DNA of 64,000 nucleotides, taken from contig NZ_JAQCNH010000039.1 of assembly GCF_028275115.1 (NCBI RefSeq), positions 1-64,000 on the forward strand, given 5' to 3'. A model generated the notes under the pieces. The model had not been told where the DNA came from and did not search any database. It was given only the letters and a program-made list of their open reading frames with translations. The position numbers were made by a program, and so were the translations under genes. The DNA comes from Halorientalis sp. GTDB taxonomy: Archaea > Halobacteriota > Halobacteria > Halobacteriales > Haloarculaceae. Positions 34,301 to 43,125 of this stretch are shown piece by piece; the first letter of the stretch is position 1; each line of letters opens with the position of its first letter.

Positions 34301-36404
34301 CAGGGTGACGCTGACCCAGGAGACGGACATTGGCGTGGTCCGCAAGACCAGCGGCACGGGCTTCGACGTCCGGTCGTTCGACGCGCGGGCGGCACCGACC
34401 AGCCGGTCGTTCACGCCGAGCGAGTCGGCCGAGATGGACGTGTTCGTTCCCACCGACAAGACGATCAGTTCCGTGACGGTCACGAGACTCGACGGCGAGC
34501 GCGTCAGCATCGGCGGTGGCTCGGTCAGTAACCCCGCACCCGGCCTCTACCGGGTCGACCTCGGGCAGTTGGCCGTCGGTGAACACATCGCGACCGCGAC
34601 GGTCACGACCCAGAGCGGCGCGACCGAGACGGCCGCGGCCCAGGTCGTCGTCAAGAGCTACGAGATCGCGGCTTCGTTGAACAAGCGGACGTTCACGACC
34701 ACCGAGACCGTCGATCTCACCGTCGGCGTCCGCAAGCCCGACGGGACGGCCGTCTCGAACCAGCGGGTCGACGTCTCGCTGAACTCGACCGGTCCGGTCA
34801 GGGAGGTCGACAGTGCGAGCGCCACGACCGGTTCCAGCGGTGAGGCGTCGGTCTCGCTGTCACCGAGTTCGGGCGGTGGACACTTCCTCGAGGTGTCGGT
34901 CGGCGAGCAGAAGCGCTACCTCGGGCTGTTCGTCAGCGACGTGTCCGTGCGCCTCGAAGACAGTAGTGGGAACGACGTCGACGGGTACGAGGCCGAACCA
35001 GGGACGACGAAGACGCTGTACATCGACGCCTCGAAATCGGACGGCAGCGACGTCCCGGACGGATCGGGCGTGACGGCCTACATCGACGCGTTCGACGACC
35101 GCATCGAACTCGGGAGCGCGACGACGACGAACGGTGAAGCGAGCATCGACGTGGACGTGCCCGGGTCGGTCCCGGCCCGCGAGTACGGACTCGCGGTCAG
35201 GGTGACGACGACCGACGGGACCGGAACCGCGGCCGGCGTCATGAACGTCACCGGGGCGAACGCGAAACAGATCACGGCCGCAACCAACGAGAGCGGCTTC
35301 GGCCCCGGCGACACCGCACGACTCTCGGCGACCGTCACCAACGGCAACGGATCGCCCATCGCCAACCAGAACGTCGACTTCGTCCTCCAGTCCGACGGGA
35401 GCTCGGAGACGCTGGTCGCGACCGCCAGCACGAACGGCGACGGCGTGGCGACCCACGACTACGACATCCCGTCGGACGCCAGCGACGGAGCGTACGTCCT
35501 GAAGACGGCGTTGACCGACGCGCCGTCGATACGGAGCTACAGCGGCTATCGGGTCCGGAGCTTCGACGTGAGCGTCGAGGCCGAGGACGGTCCGTTCGCG
35601 CCCGGCGATAGCGTCTCGCTGACCGTGTCGGCGACCGACGACAGCGGCAACGCGGTGTCGGCGACGGGTGGCTCGCTGACCCTGGTCCTGCCCGGCAGCA
35701 ACGCCGAGAAGGAACTCTCGCTGTCGGGGTCGGCCCCGTACGACGTGTCGGTGACCGTCCCGGACGACGCGGACGTCACCGGCACGCGAACCATCAGCGC
35801 GACGCTCGAGAAAGACCGGACCAGCGACACCGACTCGACGCTGGTCGACGTGCGCGACGAGAGCGAGAGCGCGAACCTCTCGATCGCAGAGCCGCTAACC
35901 GCCGGCCAGTCGACGACGGTGACCGTCGACGGAACGGTGGACCGGACGGCCACGCTGACGGCCTTCTCGCCCAACGCCGGCACCGTCGCGTTCAATGGGA
36001 GCGTCGGCGTGTCCAGTTCCAGCGACACGACCACGTCGATGACCATCGACTCACCCGGGGACCACATCGTGAAGCTCTCGGTGCCCTCGGTCGGGACGAT
36101 TACGGAGGTCGTCGAGGTCCAGCCGTCGAGTGGGAACGTGAGCGTCTGGACCGGGACCGGCGTCAGCGCGAACGCCACCGAGTTCACGACGAGTGAAGAC
36201 GTCTACCTGAAGAGCAACCAGAAAGGGATGACCGCCACTGTCATCGGCGAAGACGAAACGTACGAGGTCGAGTTGGACCAGCAGAGCGGTGACACCTACT
36301 ACGGGACGCTGTCGACCGACCGGCCTTCGGGTGTCTACCTCGTCAGGCTCGACTCCGGCGACGCGACCGGCGTCGACGACACGCTCGTCGAGGTGAGCGA
36401 CTGA
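31326..36404 (+). CDS. Giant secreted protein of beta-sandwich (Ig/macroglobulin-like) modules
   Basis: 1692 residues. The N-terminus (REKVLAVSVTVVMVVSVLAG...GTAAAA) is a surface-glycoprotein-type signal peptide. The whole mature protein is Ser/Thr/Asp/Gly-rich beta modules; from about residue 910 roughly 90-residue units recur with a pattern like ETDKDTYSPTDSVDVAVEAT...DANGEATVSL, the style of macroglobulin MG or bacterial Ig-like domains. About 50 N-glycosylation sequons are scattered through it. The C-terminus (TLVEVSD) has neither a membrane helix nor a PGF signal, so it is not anchored by itself. Its stop overlaps the start of a PGF-CTERM gene (TGATG), suggesting the partner holds it at the surface. 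Adhesin or S-layer-associated role is inference. Confidence 0.82.
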   Translation: MSERGPREKVLAVSVTVVMVVSVLAGVVALSGTAAAAGNTTPSQLEVVNVQQTKSGNLAVTVEATSSESVTDLDFTYRDLPGGSTKGPIEFSNANAFVGANAGTEAEYVPGSPLTFSNTSANNGTITYTIDSAATGFSFVNSAFRVNVTSNDTAYAGADTGNRSVITANHYQVSGTDHTGSTLSGVPIMMFDPATNESGGFGFLQSGTKAVHCRGIDDGGTCTNPDTDSASSVVMNDFGRVQTSKAPVAFQTFALSQSNASKKVDPGSRGSVTLTADTPTAPVFVGWESVLQGNERPNVENITVTNTENGKTVYEDSGVSFETETPVFLRPNTRYNFSLENGGTFGTVDRSLVIPTKGTTRAAFQIETGSVATSTVAGQIVGESGNGVSDAVVVAQPERTDGNQVPVYNSTTTDSNGLFSMAVPETSQFPEQGLGFRVVGTDTSGGTPVYYPTTDANDGEGYTIQSSKTVLPPMVLQKGGRVDIDVTTPSGNLPVADAFSSLSQVSSAYPALARTANVNTFTTLAFGGQKAKTASVELLAPTTGSDTQVAYNVWGLGQAPGKYLCVKNVDVTQGKDTDSTCSLADGGYINLSVDQYGSIVQQGQSRPANTEDVGFFFENELVVRDDSSGEVIAYLGPDGAQQFFAGKDGVTTDVRIPVPAGKYTVELRPSEEFGRWTTVNDTAAVDVTSGSETDVTLDRGRPFEIRPLTSRFVRSLKRSGSNTLAVQVADPITENLLSDSELTVTAQLRNPDGTVATDPVELTYNATDSSFDTKTFDPKSLGVDAGTYDIAVTASHESGTRTYNNTISAPTQVTGIQTYIDFSSRSVAPGSNLLGLVKAYDGGTGVDTNANDVDISVYDSNGKQVKTANPSNGLTSGEGSFSVTMPDDPGRYRITAKVDTGSKQGIAQRVVRVSELELSVETDKDTYSPTDSVDVAVEATDATDGSAITDATVELRVNGTREVTSTDANGEATVSLDPNKFASGSWDRGHPVRVTLTQETDIGVVRKTSGTGFDVRSFDARAAPTSRSFTPSESAEMDVFVPTDKTISSVTVTRLDGERVSIGGGSVSNPAPGLYRVDLGQLAVGEHIATATVTTQSGATETAAAQVVVKSYEIAASLNKRTFTTTETVDLTVGVRKPDGTAVSNQRVDVSLNSTGPVREVDSASATTGSSGEASVSLSPSSGGGHFLEVSVGEQKRYLGLFVSDVSVRLEDSSGNDVDGYEAEPGTTKTLYIDASKSDGSDVPDGSGVTAYIDAFDDRIELGSATTTNGEASIDVDVPGSVPAREYGLAVRVTTTDGTGTAAGVMNVTGANAKQITAATNESGFGPGDTARLSATVTNGNGSPIANQNVDFVLQSDGSSETLVATASTNGDGVATHDYDIPSDASDGAYVLKTALTDAPSIRSYSGYRVRSFDVSVEAEDGPFAPGDSVSLTVSATDDSGNAVSATGGSLTLVLPGSNAEKELSLSGSAPYDVSVTVPDDADVTGTRTISATLEKDRTSDTDSTLVDVRDESESANLSIAEPLTAGQSTTVTVDGTVDRTATLTAFSPNAGTVAFNGSVGVSSSSDTTTSMTIDSPGDHIVKLSVPSVGTITEVVEVQPSSGNVSVWTGTGVSANATEFTTSEDVYLKSNQKGMTATVIGEDETYEVELDQQSGDTYYGTLSTDRPSGVYLVRLDSGDATGVDDTLVEVSD

Positions 36405-37480
36405 TGTCACGACGCCCGTTCCTGGCGATACTGGTCGCACTGACCGTCGTCGTCGGGGCCACCGGCGTCGTGGCCGCCGACACGTCCCTATCGATCACCG
36501 ACGTCTCCCTGCCCGATAGCGTCTCGCAGGGCGACTCGTTCGACCTCACGGTCTCGGTCTCCGGCGAGGAGATTCAAAACGACGAGGTCGACGTGTCGCT
36601 GACCCTGCCCGACGGGATCTCGTGTACGCCGACCGGGACGCAGACGGTGACGCTCTCGAGCGGAACCGCGCAGGCCACCTTCGACTGTGACGCGGACGTG
36701 GAGGGAGATTACAGCGGCGAGATCACCGTCAGCGCGTCGGGGGTCAGTTCCGGCGACGATCCCGACCCGTCCCAGTCGACACAGGCCGGTCTCGAAGTGA
36801 TCAGCCCCGCGAGCCTGACGCTGTCGACCTCGCTGGATTCGAGCAGTATCGACGAGGGAGCGTCGACCACGCTCACGACCGTCGTCCACAACTCCGGGGA
36901 CGCCTCGACGAGTTACAGTCTGTCGCTGTCCGCCGAGAGCGGCTACTCGAGCAGCGTCTCCAGCGGGTCCACCAGCGGAACCGTCGCCGGCGGTGCGACC
37001 GAGACTGTCGAGTACACCGTCACTGGCGACAGTAGCGGCGACTATTCCCTCACCGCCAGCTTGAGCGGGGGTAACGGACAGTCAGTCGACGAGAGCGAAT
37101 CGCTGTCTGTCGCCAGCACCGGCGGCGGTGGTGGTGGCGGCGGTGGCGGTGGCGGCGGCGGTGGCGGCGGCGGCGGATCGAGTTCGACTGCGACCACCAC
37201 CACTACCACGACGGGGACGGTGACCGACACCGACTCGACCGACAGAACTGCCACCGGCGACGACGACGGCACGGCGACCGACAGCGACAGTCGGACGACG
37301 ATGGAAGAGATGACCGAACAGGAGACGGAAACGATGGCAGCAACCACGGCACCGACCGGGACCGAACAGGCCGGGACGACCGCGGCCGAGACGACGGCGG
37401 AATCGGGGCCGGGCTTCGGCGTCGGTCTCGCTGTGGTCGCGATGCTGGCTGCGGCGCTGCTGGCTCGGCGAAGGCGGTAG
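36404..37480 (+). CDS. PGF-CTERM anchored surface protein with polyglycine linker
   Basis: 358 residues. Signal peptide MSRRPFLAILVALTVVVGAT...AA; two beta-sandwich domains (about 25-135, 140-235) of the NEW3/CARDB sort (IDEGASTTLTTVVHNSGDAS). Then 19 consecutive glycines, a Thr-rich stretch likely to be O-glycosylated (TATTTTTTTGTV), and the tripartite ending GPGFGVGLAVVAMLAAALL followed by RRRR. That is the PGF-CTERM sorting signal, recognised by archaeosortase A, which cleaves it and leads to lipid anchoring. Overlaps the giant gene by 1 bp. The polyglycine may act as a flexible spacer across the cell wall. Confidence 0.88.
   Translation: MSRRPFLAILVALTVVVGATGVVAADTSLSITDVSLPDSVSQGDSFDLTVSVSGEEIQNDEVDVSLTLPDGISCTPTGTQTVTLSSGTAQATFDCDADVEGDYSGEITVSASGVSSGDDPDPSQSTQAGLEVISPASLTLSTSLDSSSIDEGASTTLTTVVHNSGDASTSYSLSLSAESGYSSSVSSGSTSGTVAGGATETVEYTVTGDSSGDYSLTASLSGGNGQSVDESESLSVASTGGGGGGGGGGGGGGGGGGGSSSTATTTTTTTGTVTDTDSTDRTATGDDDGTATDSDSRTTMEEMTEQETETMAATTAPTGTEQAGTTAAETTAESGPGFGVGLAVVAMLAAALLARRRR
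37121..37177 (+). repeat. (GGY)19 trinucleotide repeat encoding 19 glycines
   Basis: Nineteen glycine codons in a row (GGC or GGT, the last GGA) within the PGF-CTERM gene. Such a tract can change length by slippage, and any change in units of three keeps the frame. Confidence 0.9.
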
Positions 37481-37639
37481 CCTCGGAAGCCGATTGCTCT
37501 CGAGTTCCTTCTTCACGGTGGTCCTGACGGTTCTACGGGCTGGCACATCGACGTGCCGAGGTCGACGGTCGCCGCGACGGTGTCCCGAAGCTATCACTGG
37601 TACTGCCGTCTCCGCGGGACGAAAAGACGAGTCGGCTGG

Positions 37640-38788
37640 TTACAGGTAGCCGTGCTCGGCCAGTCGCTCGACGCCCTCGCGCAGGCGCTCTTTGCTCGCG
37701 GCGTAGGAGAGACGGGCGTAGCCGGGCGTGCCGAAGGCGCTCCCCGGGACGGTGGCAACGTGGGCGTCCTCGATGGCACCTTCACACCAGGTCTGGTCGT
37801 CGTCGTCGACGGGCAACATCATGTAGAACGCGCCGTCGCCGACGGGCACGTCGACACCGTGGTCGGCGAAGAGGTCGGCGAGCATGTCGCGCCGTTCCTC
37901 GAAGGCGTCGCACATCTCCACGACGGCCTCGTCGGTGTTTTCGAGTGCCTCGACGCCGGCGTGCTGGACGAAGTTCACGGCACAGGAGACCGAGTGGCTG
38001 TGGAGCTTGCTCGCCTGTGAGACCAGTTGTTCGGGCCCCGAAAAGTAGCCGAGTCGCCAGCCGGTCATCGCGTATGCTTTCGAGAAGCCGTTGAGGGTGA
38101 TCGTGCGGTCGCCCATCCCGTCGAGCGCGCCGAGGCTCGTCTGTTCGACGCCGTAGGTGACTTCCTTGTAAATCTCGTCGGAGATCACAGTGATATCGTG
38201 CTCGACCGCGATGTCCCGAACGCCGTCGAGGGCGGCGTCGGTGTACACTGCGCCGGTCGGGTTCGACGGGGAGTTGACGACGAGCAACTCGGTGTCGTCC
38301 GAGACGGCCTCCGCGAGTTCGTCCAGTGCGGGTTCGAGCTGGAACTCGTGGGGCGACAGGTCGACGCGGCTAAGGCTGCCGCCGGCGATCTTCACCATCG
38401 CCTCGTAGGAAACCCACGCGGGGTCAAGCAGGCAGACCTCGTCACCGTCGTCGACGAGAGCCATGACGATCTCGAACAGCGCCTGCTTGCCACCCGGGGT
38501 GACGATGATCTCGTCCGTGTCGTGATCGAGGCCGTCGTCGGCGAGTTTCGCGGCGATGGCCTCTTTCAGTTCTGGAATCCCGTTCGAGGGGGTGTAGCCC
38601 GTCTTTCCGGCCTCCAGTGCATCCTCGGCGGCGTCTTTGACGTTCTGGGGGGTGTCGAAGTCGGGTTCGCCGACCGAGAGGTCGACGACGTCAACGCCGT
38701 CGGCTTCGAGTTCTGCGGCGAGGTTGCTAATCGCAAGGGTTGCGCTCGGTTCCACTCGCTGTACGCGGGATGCGAAGTCCAGGTCCAT
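37640..38788 (-). CDS. PLP-dependent class I/II aminotransferase
   Basis: 382 residues from the ATG at 38788 (MDLDFASRVQRVEPSAT). The aspartate aminotransferase fold I motifs are present: VNSPSNPTGAVY, DEIYKEVTY and the PLP lysine in NGFSKAYAMTGWRLGY, then RLSYAASKERLREG near the end. This is the AspC/archaeal aromatic-aspartate aminotransferase group; the exact amino donor is unclear. The gene follows ribH with one base between stop and start, so the two form an operon, which is not an obvious pathway pairing. Confidence 0.88.
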   Translation of the reverse strand: MDLDFASRVQRVEPSATLAISNLAAELEADGVDVVDLSVGEPDFDTPQNVKDAAEDALEAGKTGYTPSNGIPELKEAIAAKLADDGLDHDTDEIIVTPGGKQALFEIVMALVDDGDEVCLLDPAWVSYEAMVKIAGGSLSRVDLSPHEFQLEPALDELAEAVSDDTELLVVNSPSNPTGAVYTDAALDGVRDIAVEHDITVISDEIYKEVTYGVEQTSLGALDGMGDRTITLNGFSKAYAMTGWRLGYFSGPEQLVSQASKLHSHSVSCAVNFVQHAGVEALENTDEAVVEMCDAFEERRDMLADLFADHGVDVPVGDGAFYMMLPVDDDDQTWCEGAIEDAHVATVPGSAFGTPGYARLSYAASKERLREGVERLAEHGYL

Positions 38789-38789
38789 A

Positions 38790-39191
38790 TTATAGTTCCT
38801 CCACGAGGTCGACGGCTCCGTCCAGTGCGGCGACACCGTAATCGGTGCGGGCGCGGGCTTCGTCCATGCTCATACCGGGGCCGGTCACGCCGAGCGTCAC
38901 CGGGGTGTCACGGTCGAGGCTCACGTCGGTCAGCCCCTGTGCCATGGCGTTGCCGATCACCTGGTCGTGGTCGGTGTCGCCGGACTTGATCGCACCGACG
39001 ACCGTCACGGCGTCCACGTCGTCCCGACGTGCCAGCCGGTCGGCGGCCAGCGGCGAGTCGTACGCGCCGGGGACGTGGACGGTCTCGACGACCTCCGCGT
39101 CGAGCTCGTCGGCCCGCGTCTTGGCCGCCGCCTCCATCTCCTCGGTGACGTCGCGGTTGAACTCCGCGACCACCAGTCCGAGCCGTACCAT
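38790..39191 (-). CDS. ribH: 6,7-dimethyl-8-ribityllumazine synthase
   Basis: 133 residues. It has the RibH landmarks VVAEFNRDVTEEM (substrate binding), HVPGAYDSPLAAD, VGAIKSGDTDHDQVIGN with the catalytic His region, and VTLGVTGPGMSMDEARAR. It condenses 5-amino-6-ribitylamino-uracil with dihydroxybutanone phosphate in riboflavin synthesis; the enzyme normally assembles as pentamers or icosahedra. First gene of a two-gene operon with the aminotransferase. A/T-rich TTTCTTTAGG on the minus strand near 39215 is the likely TATA box. Confidence 0.92.
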   Translation of the reverse strand: MVRLGLVVAEFNRDVTEEMEAAAKTRADELDAEVVETVHVPGAYDSPLAADRLARRDDVDAVTVVGAIKSGDTDHDQVIGNAMAQGLTDVSLDRDTPVTLGVTGPGMSMDEARARTDYGVAALDGAVDLVEEL

Positions 39192-39315
39192 GTGTCCCGG
39201 ATAGCAACCGCGACCTAAAGAAATACCGTTCGGCGGTCGTCGGGTGCGACCGAAACCGATGGCCGCTCGTTTGCAACCAGAAGGGTTCTAAATCCTCGGA
39301 CAGATTGCACCGACA

Positions 39316-41190
39316 ATGGCAACGGTCGAGGACGACGATTCCGCGACGGAGTCCGCCGCCCAGCGGTCCGAGTCTGCCCTCCCCACGCACCTCGGCGTCG
39401 ACCGCCTCGTGCTGAGCGTCGCAGCCATCACAGCGCTCGCGTTGTTCGCTCGCTTCCTGTTCCTCGGCGAGCGAATCGCCCACTGGGACGAAGGCCGCGT
39501 CGGCTGGTGGATCCTCCAGTACGTGCACACCGGCGACTACGCGTATCGAGCGATCATCCACGGTCCATTCTACCACCACGTCAACGGCCTCCTGTTCAGT
39601 GTGTTCGGCACCAGCGATTTCTGGATGCGGGCGGTCGTGGCACTGCTCGGTGGGCTGACGCCACTGGCCGCACTCGGACTCCGGCACCGCCTGCGTGACG
39701 TCGAGGTCGCGCTCCTCGCGCTCTTTCTGGCCGCCAATCCCCTGCTTCTGTACTACTCGCGGTTCATGCGAGGCGATCCCATCGTCGCCTTCTTTATGTT
39801 CGGCGCGGTCGTCGCCTTCGTCCGTCTCGTCGACTTCAGGCAGGCGCGCTACCTGTTCTTTGGCGTCACGGGCGTCGCCCTCGCGCTGACCGCCAAAGAG
39901 AACGCGATCATCTATCCGGTGACCTGGCTCGGCGCGCTGGTGCTGCTGCTCGACCACCGGCTCTTCGTGGCGCGCGACGGCGAGCGCGCCTGGACGGCGA
40001 TTCTGAAGGAGCGAGTCGTCGGGACGGTCTCCGCCGGTTGGGACTGGCTGCACTGGCTCCTGCTTGCGGTGGTCCAGTTTTTCCTCATCGTCGTCTTTTT
40101 TTACGCGCCCCGCGACGGCGACCCGGGTGACGTGGGCCTGTACAACGCCATCGGCCAGGGCGACCTCGGGATGTTCGTTACCGTCGTCGACCGGGCACTC
40201 GTCGGTTCCTGGACGGAGTTCTACGGGCTGTGGGTCGACGGCGGGATGAGCGACCACGCCTACCTGCCGTACCTCGGCGACATCGCAGAGACCCTGGGGT
40301 ACGGTGCGCTCGTGCTCTGTGTGTTCGCGGTACTCGGATTCGTGGTCGACCGGTACTCGGGCGAGCGCCCACGTGATTTCGTTTCCTTCTCGTTTTACTG
40401 TGGGTTCGTCTCCGTACTGGGCTACCCTATCGTCACGGACATCCAGGCCCCGTGGGCGGCCATCCACGCGGTCGTGCCGCTGGCGGTCCCTGCGGCGGTC
40501 GGGTTGGGGCTGGTTCTCAGGTGGGGTCGTGACAGTCTCGCCGCTGACGACCCGGTCGCGATGGCCGCGGCCGCAGTGGTGGTTGTCGTCGCGGTCAGTT
40601 TCGTCGTCGGCGCTGGGGCGTCGTTCGTCTACATGACGCCACAAGCCGAGGAGAATGAAAACGCGCTCGTCCAGTACGCACAACCCGGCGACGACGTGCG
40701 GCCAGCGCTAAACAGCATGGAGATGGCCGCCGCCGCCAACGAGGGCACCGACGTGTTGTTCTACGGTGACTTCTTCGTCAACGACCAAACGAACGCCACG
40801 ACCGACTTCGTCAGGGCCGGCTACCCGGCCGACTCGAGCCTGCTCCCGGAAGGGGACCGACGGCTCGTTCTCTCGCCCGCATGTGCTGACTGGTTCAACG
40901 CCCTCCCGCTCCCGTGGTATCTCAACCGGTCCGGGGCCGACGTGAGCTGTGCCGACAGCACCCCCGAACTCGGCGACGCAGCGGAGTCCGAGCCACCGAT
41001 CGTCGTCGTGCGGGCCCACGACGATGACGACGGGGAGGACCAGGTCAACGAGGAACGACAGGCTCGCGAACAGTTCCCGACGTACTGGAGTGCGACATAC
41101 GAGCTCCGGACCTACGGGACGGAGACCGTCTTCCTCGTCCACCCGGACTACGTGGGCGAAGTGAACGCGTCGGCGACACAGCCGGGGTGA
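39316..41190 (+). CDS. agl23: Agl23-like membrane glycosyltransferase-fold protein
   Basis: 624 residues. After an acidic 30-residue start comes a polytopic membrane region of about 10-12 helices. The first loop carries HWDEGRVGWWILQYVHTG and YRAIIHGPFYHHVNGLLF, the acidic-motif loop typical of GT39/GT83-type enzymes and of the haloarchaeal family annotated as flippase activity-associated protein Agl23. ALTAKENAIIYPVTWLG fits the same family. The last 180 residues are an exterior domain with DVLFYGDFFVND and an acidic DDDDGEDQ segment. Probably works in lipid-linked oligosaccharide handling for S-layer or surface N-glycosylation; the activity is inferred. TTCTAAATCC at about 39285 is a likely TATA. 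Confidence 0.8.
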   Translation: MATVEDDDSATESAAQRSESALPTHLGVDRLVLSVAAITALALFARFLFLGERIAHWDEGRVGWWILQYVHTGDYAYRAIIHGPFYHHVNGLLFSVFGTSDFWMRAVVALLGGLTPLAALGLRHRLRDVEVALLALFLAANPLLLYYSRFMRGDPIVAFFMFGAVVAFVRLVDFRQARYLFFGVTGVALALTAKENAIIYPVTWLGALVLLLDHRLFVARDGERAWTAILKERVVGTVSAGWDWLHWLLLAVVQFFLIVVFFYAPRDGDPGDVGLYNAIGQGDLGMFVTVVDRALVGSWTEFYGLWVDGGMSDHAYLPYLGDIAETLGYGALVLCVFAVLGFVVDRYSGERPRDFVSFSFYCGFVSVLGYPIVTDIQAPWAAIHAVVPLAVPAAVGLGLVLRWGRDSLAADDPVAMAAAAVVVVVAVSFVVGAGASFVYMTPQAEENENALVQYAQPGDDVRPALNSMEMAAAANEGTDVLFYGDFFVNDQTNATTDFVRAGYPADSSLLPEGDRRLVLSPACADWFNALPLPWYLNRSGADVSCADSTPELGDAAESEPPIVVVRAHDDDDGEDQVNEERQAREQFPTYWSATYELRTYGTETVFLVHPDYVGEVNASATQPG

Positions 41191-41263
41191 GCGCCGCGAA
41201 GACCGTTTCCACCGGCTCCCGGGTTGACAATACTTAACCGCGTGCCCTGGGAATCGGCGATCG

Positions 41264-42412
41264 ATGACACTCACGTCGCCAGGACCGACCCTCGGCGTCG
41301 TCGGGGGCGGCCAACTCGGCCGGATGCTCGGCGAAGCCGCGGCACCGCTCGGGGTTGAACTCGTGGTGTCGGACCCGACGCCTGACGCGCCGGCCGCACC
41401 GGTCGTCCGGGACCAGATCGTCGGCGGCTTCGACGACCCCGAGACTCTGCGGGCACTGGCCGAGCGAGCCGACTACCTCACCTTCGAGATCGAACTGGCC
41501 GACCCCGACCTGCTCGAAGCAGTCGGCGAGGAGACAGGCGTCCCGGTCCACCCCGCACCGGAAACACTCCGGCTGATACAGGACAAACTCGTTCAGAAGG
41601 AGCGACTGCGGGCGGCGGGGGTGCCGGTACCGGCGTTCCGGCAGGTCGATGCTGTCGAGGACCTCCGGGCGGCACTGGACGACCTCGGGACGCCAGCGAT
41701 GCTCAAAGCGCGCCAGGGCGGCTACGACGGGCGTGGGAACGTCCTCGTGGAGGCTCGCGAGGACGCCGAGTCGGCGATGGACGAGGTCGCCGGTCCGGCG
41801 ATGGTCGAGGCGTTCGTCCCCTTCGAGCGCGAACTCGCGGTGATGGGGTGTGAAGGTGACGAGGAGACCGACATCTTTCCCGTTACCGAGACGGTCCACG
41901 AAGCAGAGATTCTCCGGTCGACGGTTTCGCCGGCGCGAGCGCCCGACGAGCGAATCGACGCCGCCCGCGAGGTCGCCCGTGACGTGCTGGCGGAGATGGA
42001 CGGACGGGGCGTCTACGGTATCGAGTTGTTCGACACGGGCGAGGAGGTCCTGCTCAACGAGGTCGCACCGCGCCCGCACAACTCCGGGCACTGGACCATC
42101 GAGGGCTGTCACACCTCACAGTTCGAGCAACACGTTCGGGCCGTCACGGGGCGGCCGCTGGGCTCGACCGAACGCCGGGACCCGACGGTGTCGTTCAATA
42201 TCCTCGGTGACGGCGACGAGCGCCGGGAAGCACGGCTCACGGGTGAGGCGACCGTCTTCGAACGCGACCGGGCACACCTCCACTGGTACGGAAAACACGA
42301 GGTGTACCCGCTTCGGAAGACGGGCCACGTCACGCTGACCGGCGACGACGAGGGGACCGACGAACTGCTGGCATCGGCACGACAACTGCGTGAACAACTC
42401 ACCTTCGAATGA
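41264..42412 (+). CDS. purK: N5-carboxyaminoimidazole ribonucleotide synthase
   Basis: 382 residues. An ATP-grasp enzyme starting LGVVGGGQLGRMLGEAA, with the LIQDKLVQKERL, MLKARQGGYDGRGN and EVAPRPHNSGHWTIEGC motifs. It uses ATP and bicarbonate to convert AIR to N5-CAIR in purine synthesis. Family length is normal. Overlaps purE by 4 bp, so the two are translated together. Confidence 0.95.
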   Translation: MTLTSPGPTLGVVGGGQLGRMLGEAAAPLGVELVVSDPTPDAPAAPVVRDQIVGGFDDPETLRALAERADYLTFEIELADPDLLEAVGEETGVPVHPAPETLRLIQDKLVQKERLRAAGVPVPAFRQVDAVEDLRAALDDLGTPAMLKARQGGYDGRGNVLVEAREDAESAMDEVAGPAMVEAFVPFERELAVMGCEGDEETDIFPVTETVHEAEILRSTVSPARAPDERIDAAREVARDVLAEMDGRGVYGIELFDTGEEVLLNEVAPRPHNSGHWTIEGCHTSQFEQHVRAVTGRPLGSTERRDPTVSFNILGDGDERREARLTGEATVFERDRAHLHWYGKHEVYPLRKTGHVTLTGDDEGTDELLASARQLREQLTFE

Positions 42413-43050
42413 GCGACGACATCGACAGCCTGAGACAGGCGCTACGCGGGGAGGCACAGCGCGACAGACCGACCGAGGACACACCCGAAATCGGGGTCGT
42501 CATGGGCTCGGACTCGGACTTGGACGTGATGGCCGGCTCCGAGTCTGGCCGTCCTGGAGCATACGACGCCCTGACCGAGCAACTGGACTTCGCGGAACAG
42601 ACCAGTTACGACGACCCGCCCGACTCGCGGTTCACGTTCGAGACGGTCGTCGTCTCAGCACACCGGACGCCGGGGTTGATGTACGCGTACGCAGAGACGG
42701 CCGAGGACCGCGGGTTGGACGTGATCATCGCCGGCGCCGGCGGGAAGTCGGCGGACCTGCCGAACATGACCGCCTCCATCGCCTACCCCCTGCCGGTGAT
42801 CGGCGTCCCGGTCCAGGAGAAGTCGGTCGACTCGGTGATCGGGATGCCACAGGGCGCACCGCTGACGGCCGTCGACACGGGGAAGTCGTTCAACGCCGCG
42901 CTGTCGGCGGTCCAGTACCTCGCGCGTCAGCACGACGAACTCCGTGACCGACTGGTCGAGTACCACGAGGGGCTACAGGACGGCGTGGCCGAGGTCTCAC
43001 GCGACCTGCACGAACTCGGGACGCCCGGATTCAGGCGACGAAACGAGTGA
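42409..43050 (+). CDS. purE: N5-carboxyaminoimidazole ribonucleotide mutase
   Basis: 213 residues. Motifs GVVMGSDSD, VVVSAHRTPGLM and AGAGGKSADLPNMTASI are those of class I PurE, which moves the carboxyl group to give CAIR. Compared with bacterial PurE it has a 30-residue N-terminal extension, an insert after the first motif (GSESGRPGAYDALTEQLDFA) and a C-terminal helical tail, as is usual in haloarchaea. Coupled to purK. Confidence 0.95.
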   Translation: MSDDIDSLRQALRGEAQRDRPTEDTPEIGVVMGSDSDLDVMAGSESGRPGAYDALTEQLDFAEQTSYDDPPDSRFTFETVVVSAHRTPGLMYAYAETAEDRGLDVIIAGAGGKSADLPNMTASIAYPLPVIGVPVQEKSVDSVIGMPQGAPLTAVDTGKSFNAALSAVQYLARQHDELRDRLVEYHEGLQDGVAEVSRDLHELGTPGFRRRNE

Positions 43051-43095
43051 CACAGCGGCGGCGTCCGGCGGCGAGACGTTGTCGAACCCAGCATC

Positions 43096-43101
43096 TTTTT
43101 T
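43096..43101 (+). terminator. T6 terminator after purE
   Basis: GCATCTTTTTTACTCG lies 46 bp after the purE stop and just before the next start, fitting a haloarchaeal oligo-T terminator. Confidence 0.5.
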
Positions 43102-43125
43102 ACTCGTTCCTGCGTCCGGCCGGAT

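Noticed and set aside
37121..37177. Phase-variable on/off switching by the polyglycine repeat
   Set aside because: The unit is three bases, so slippage changes linker length but cannot shift the frame.
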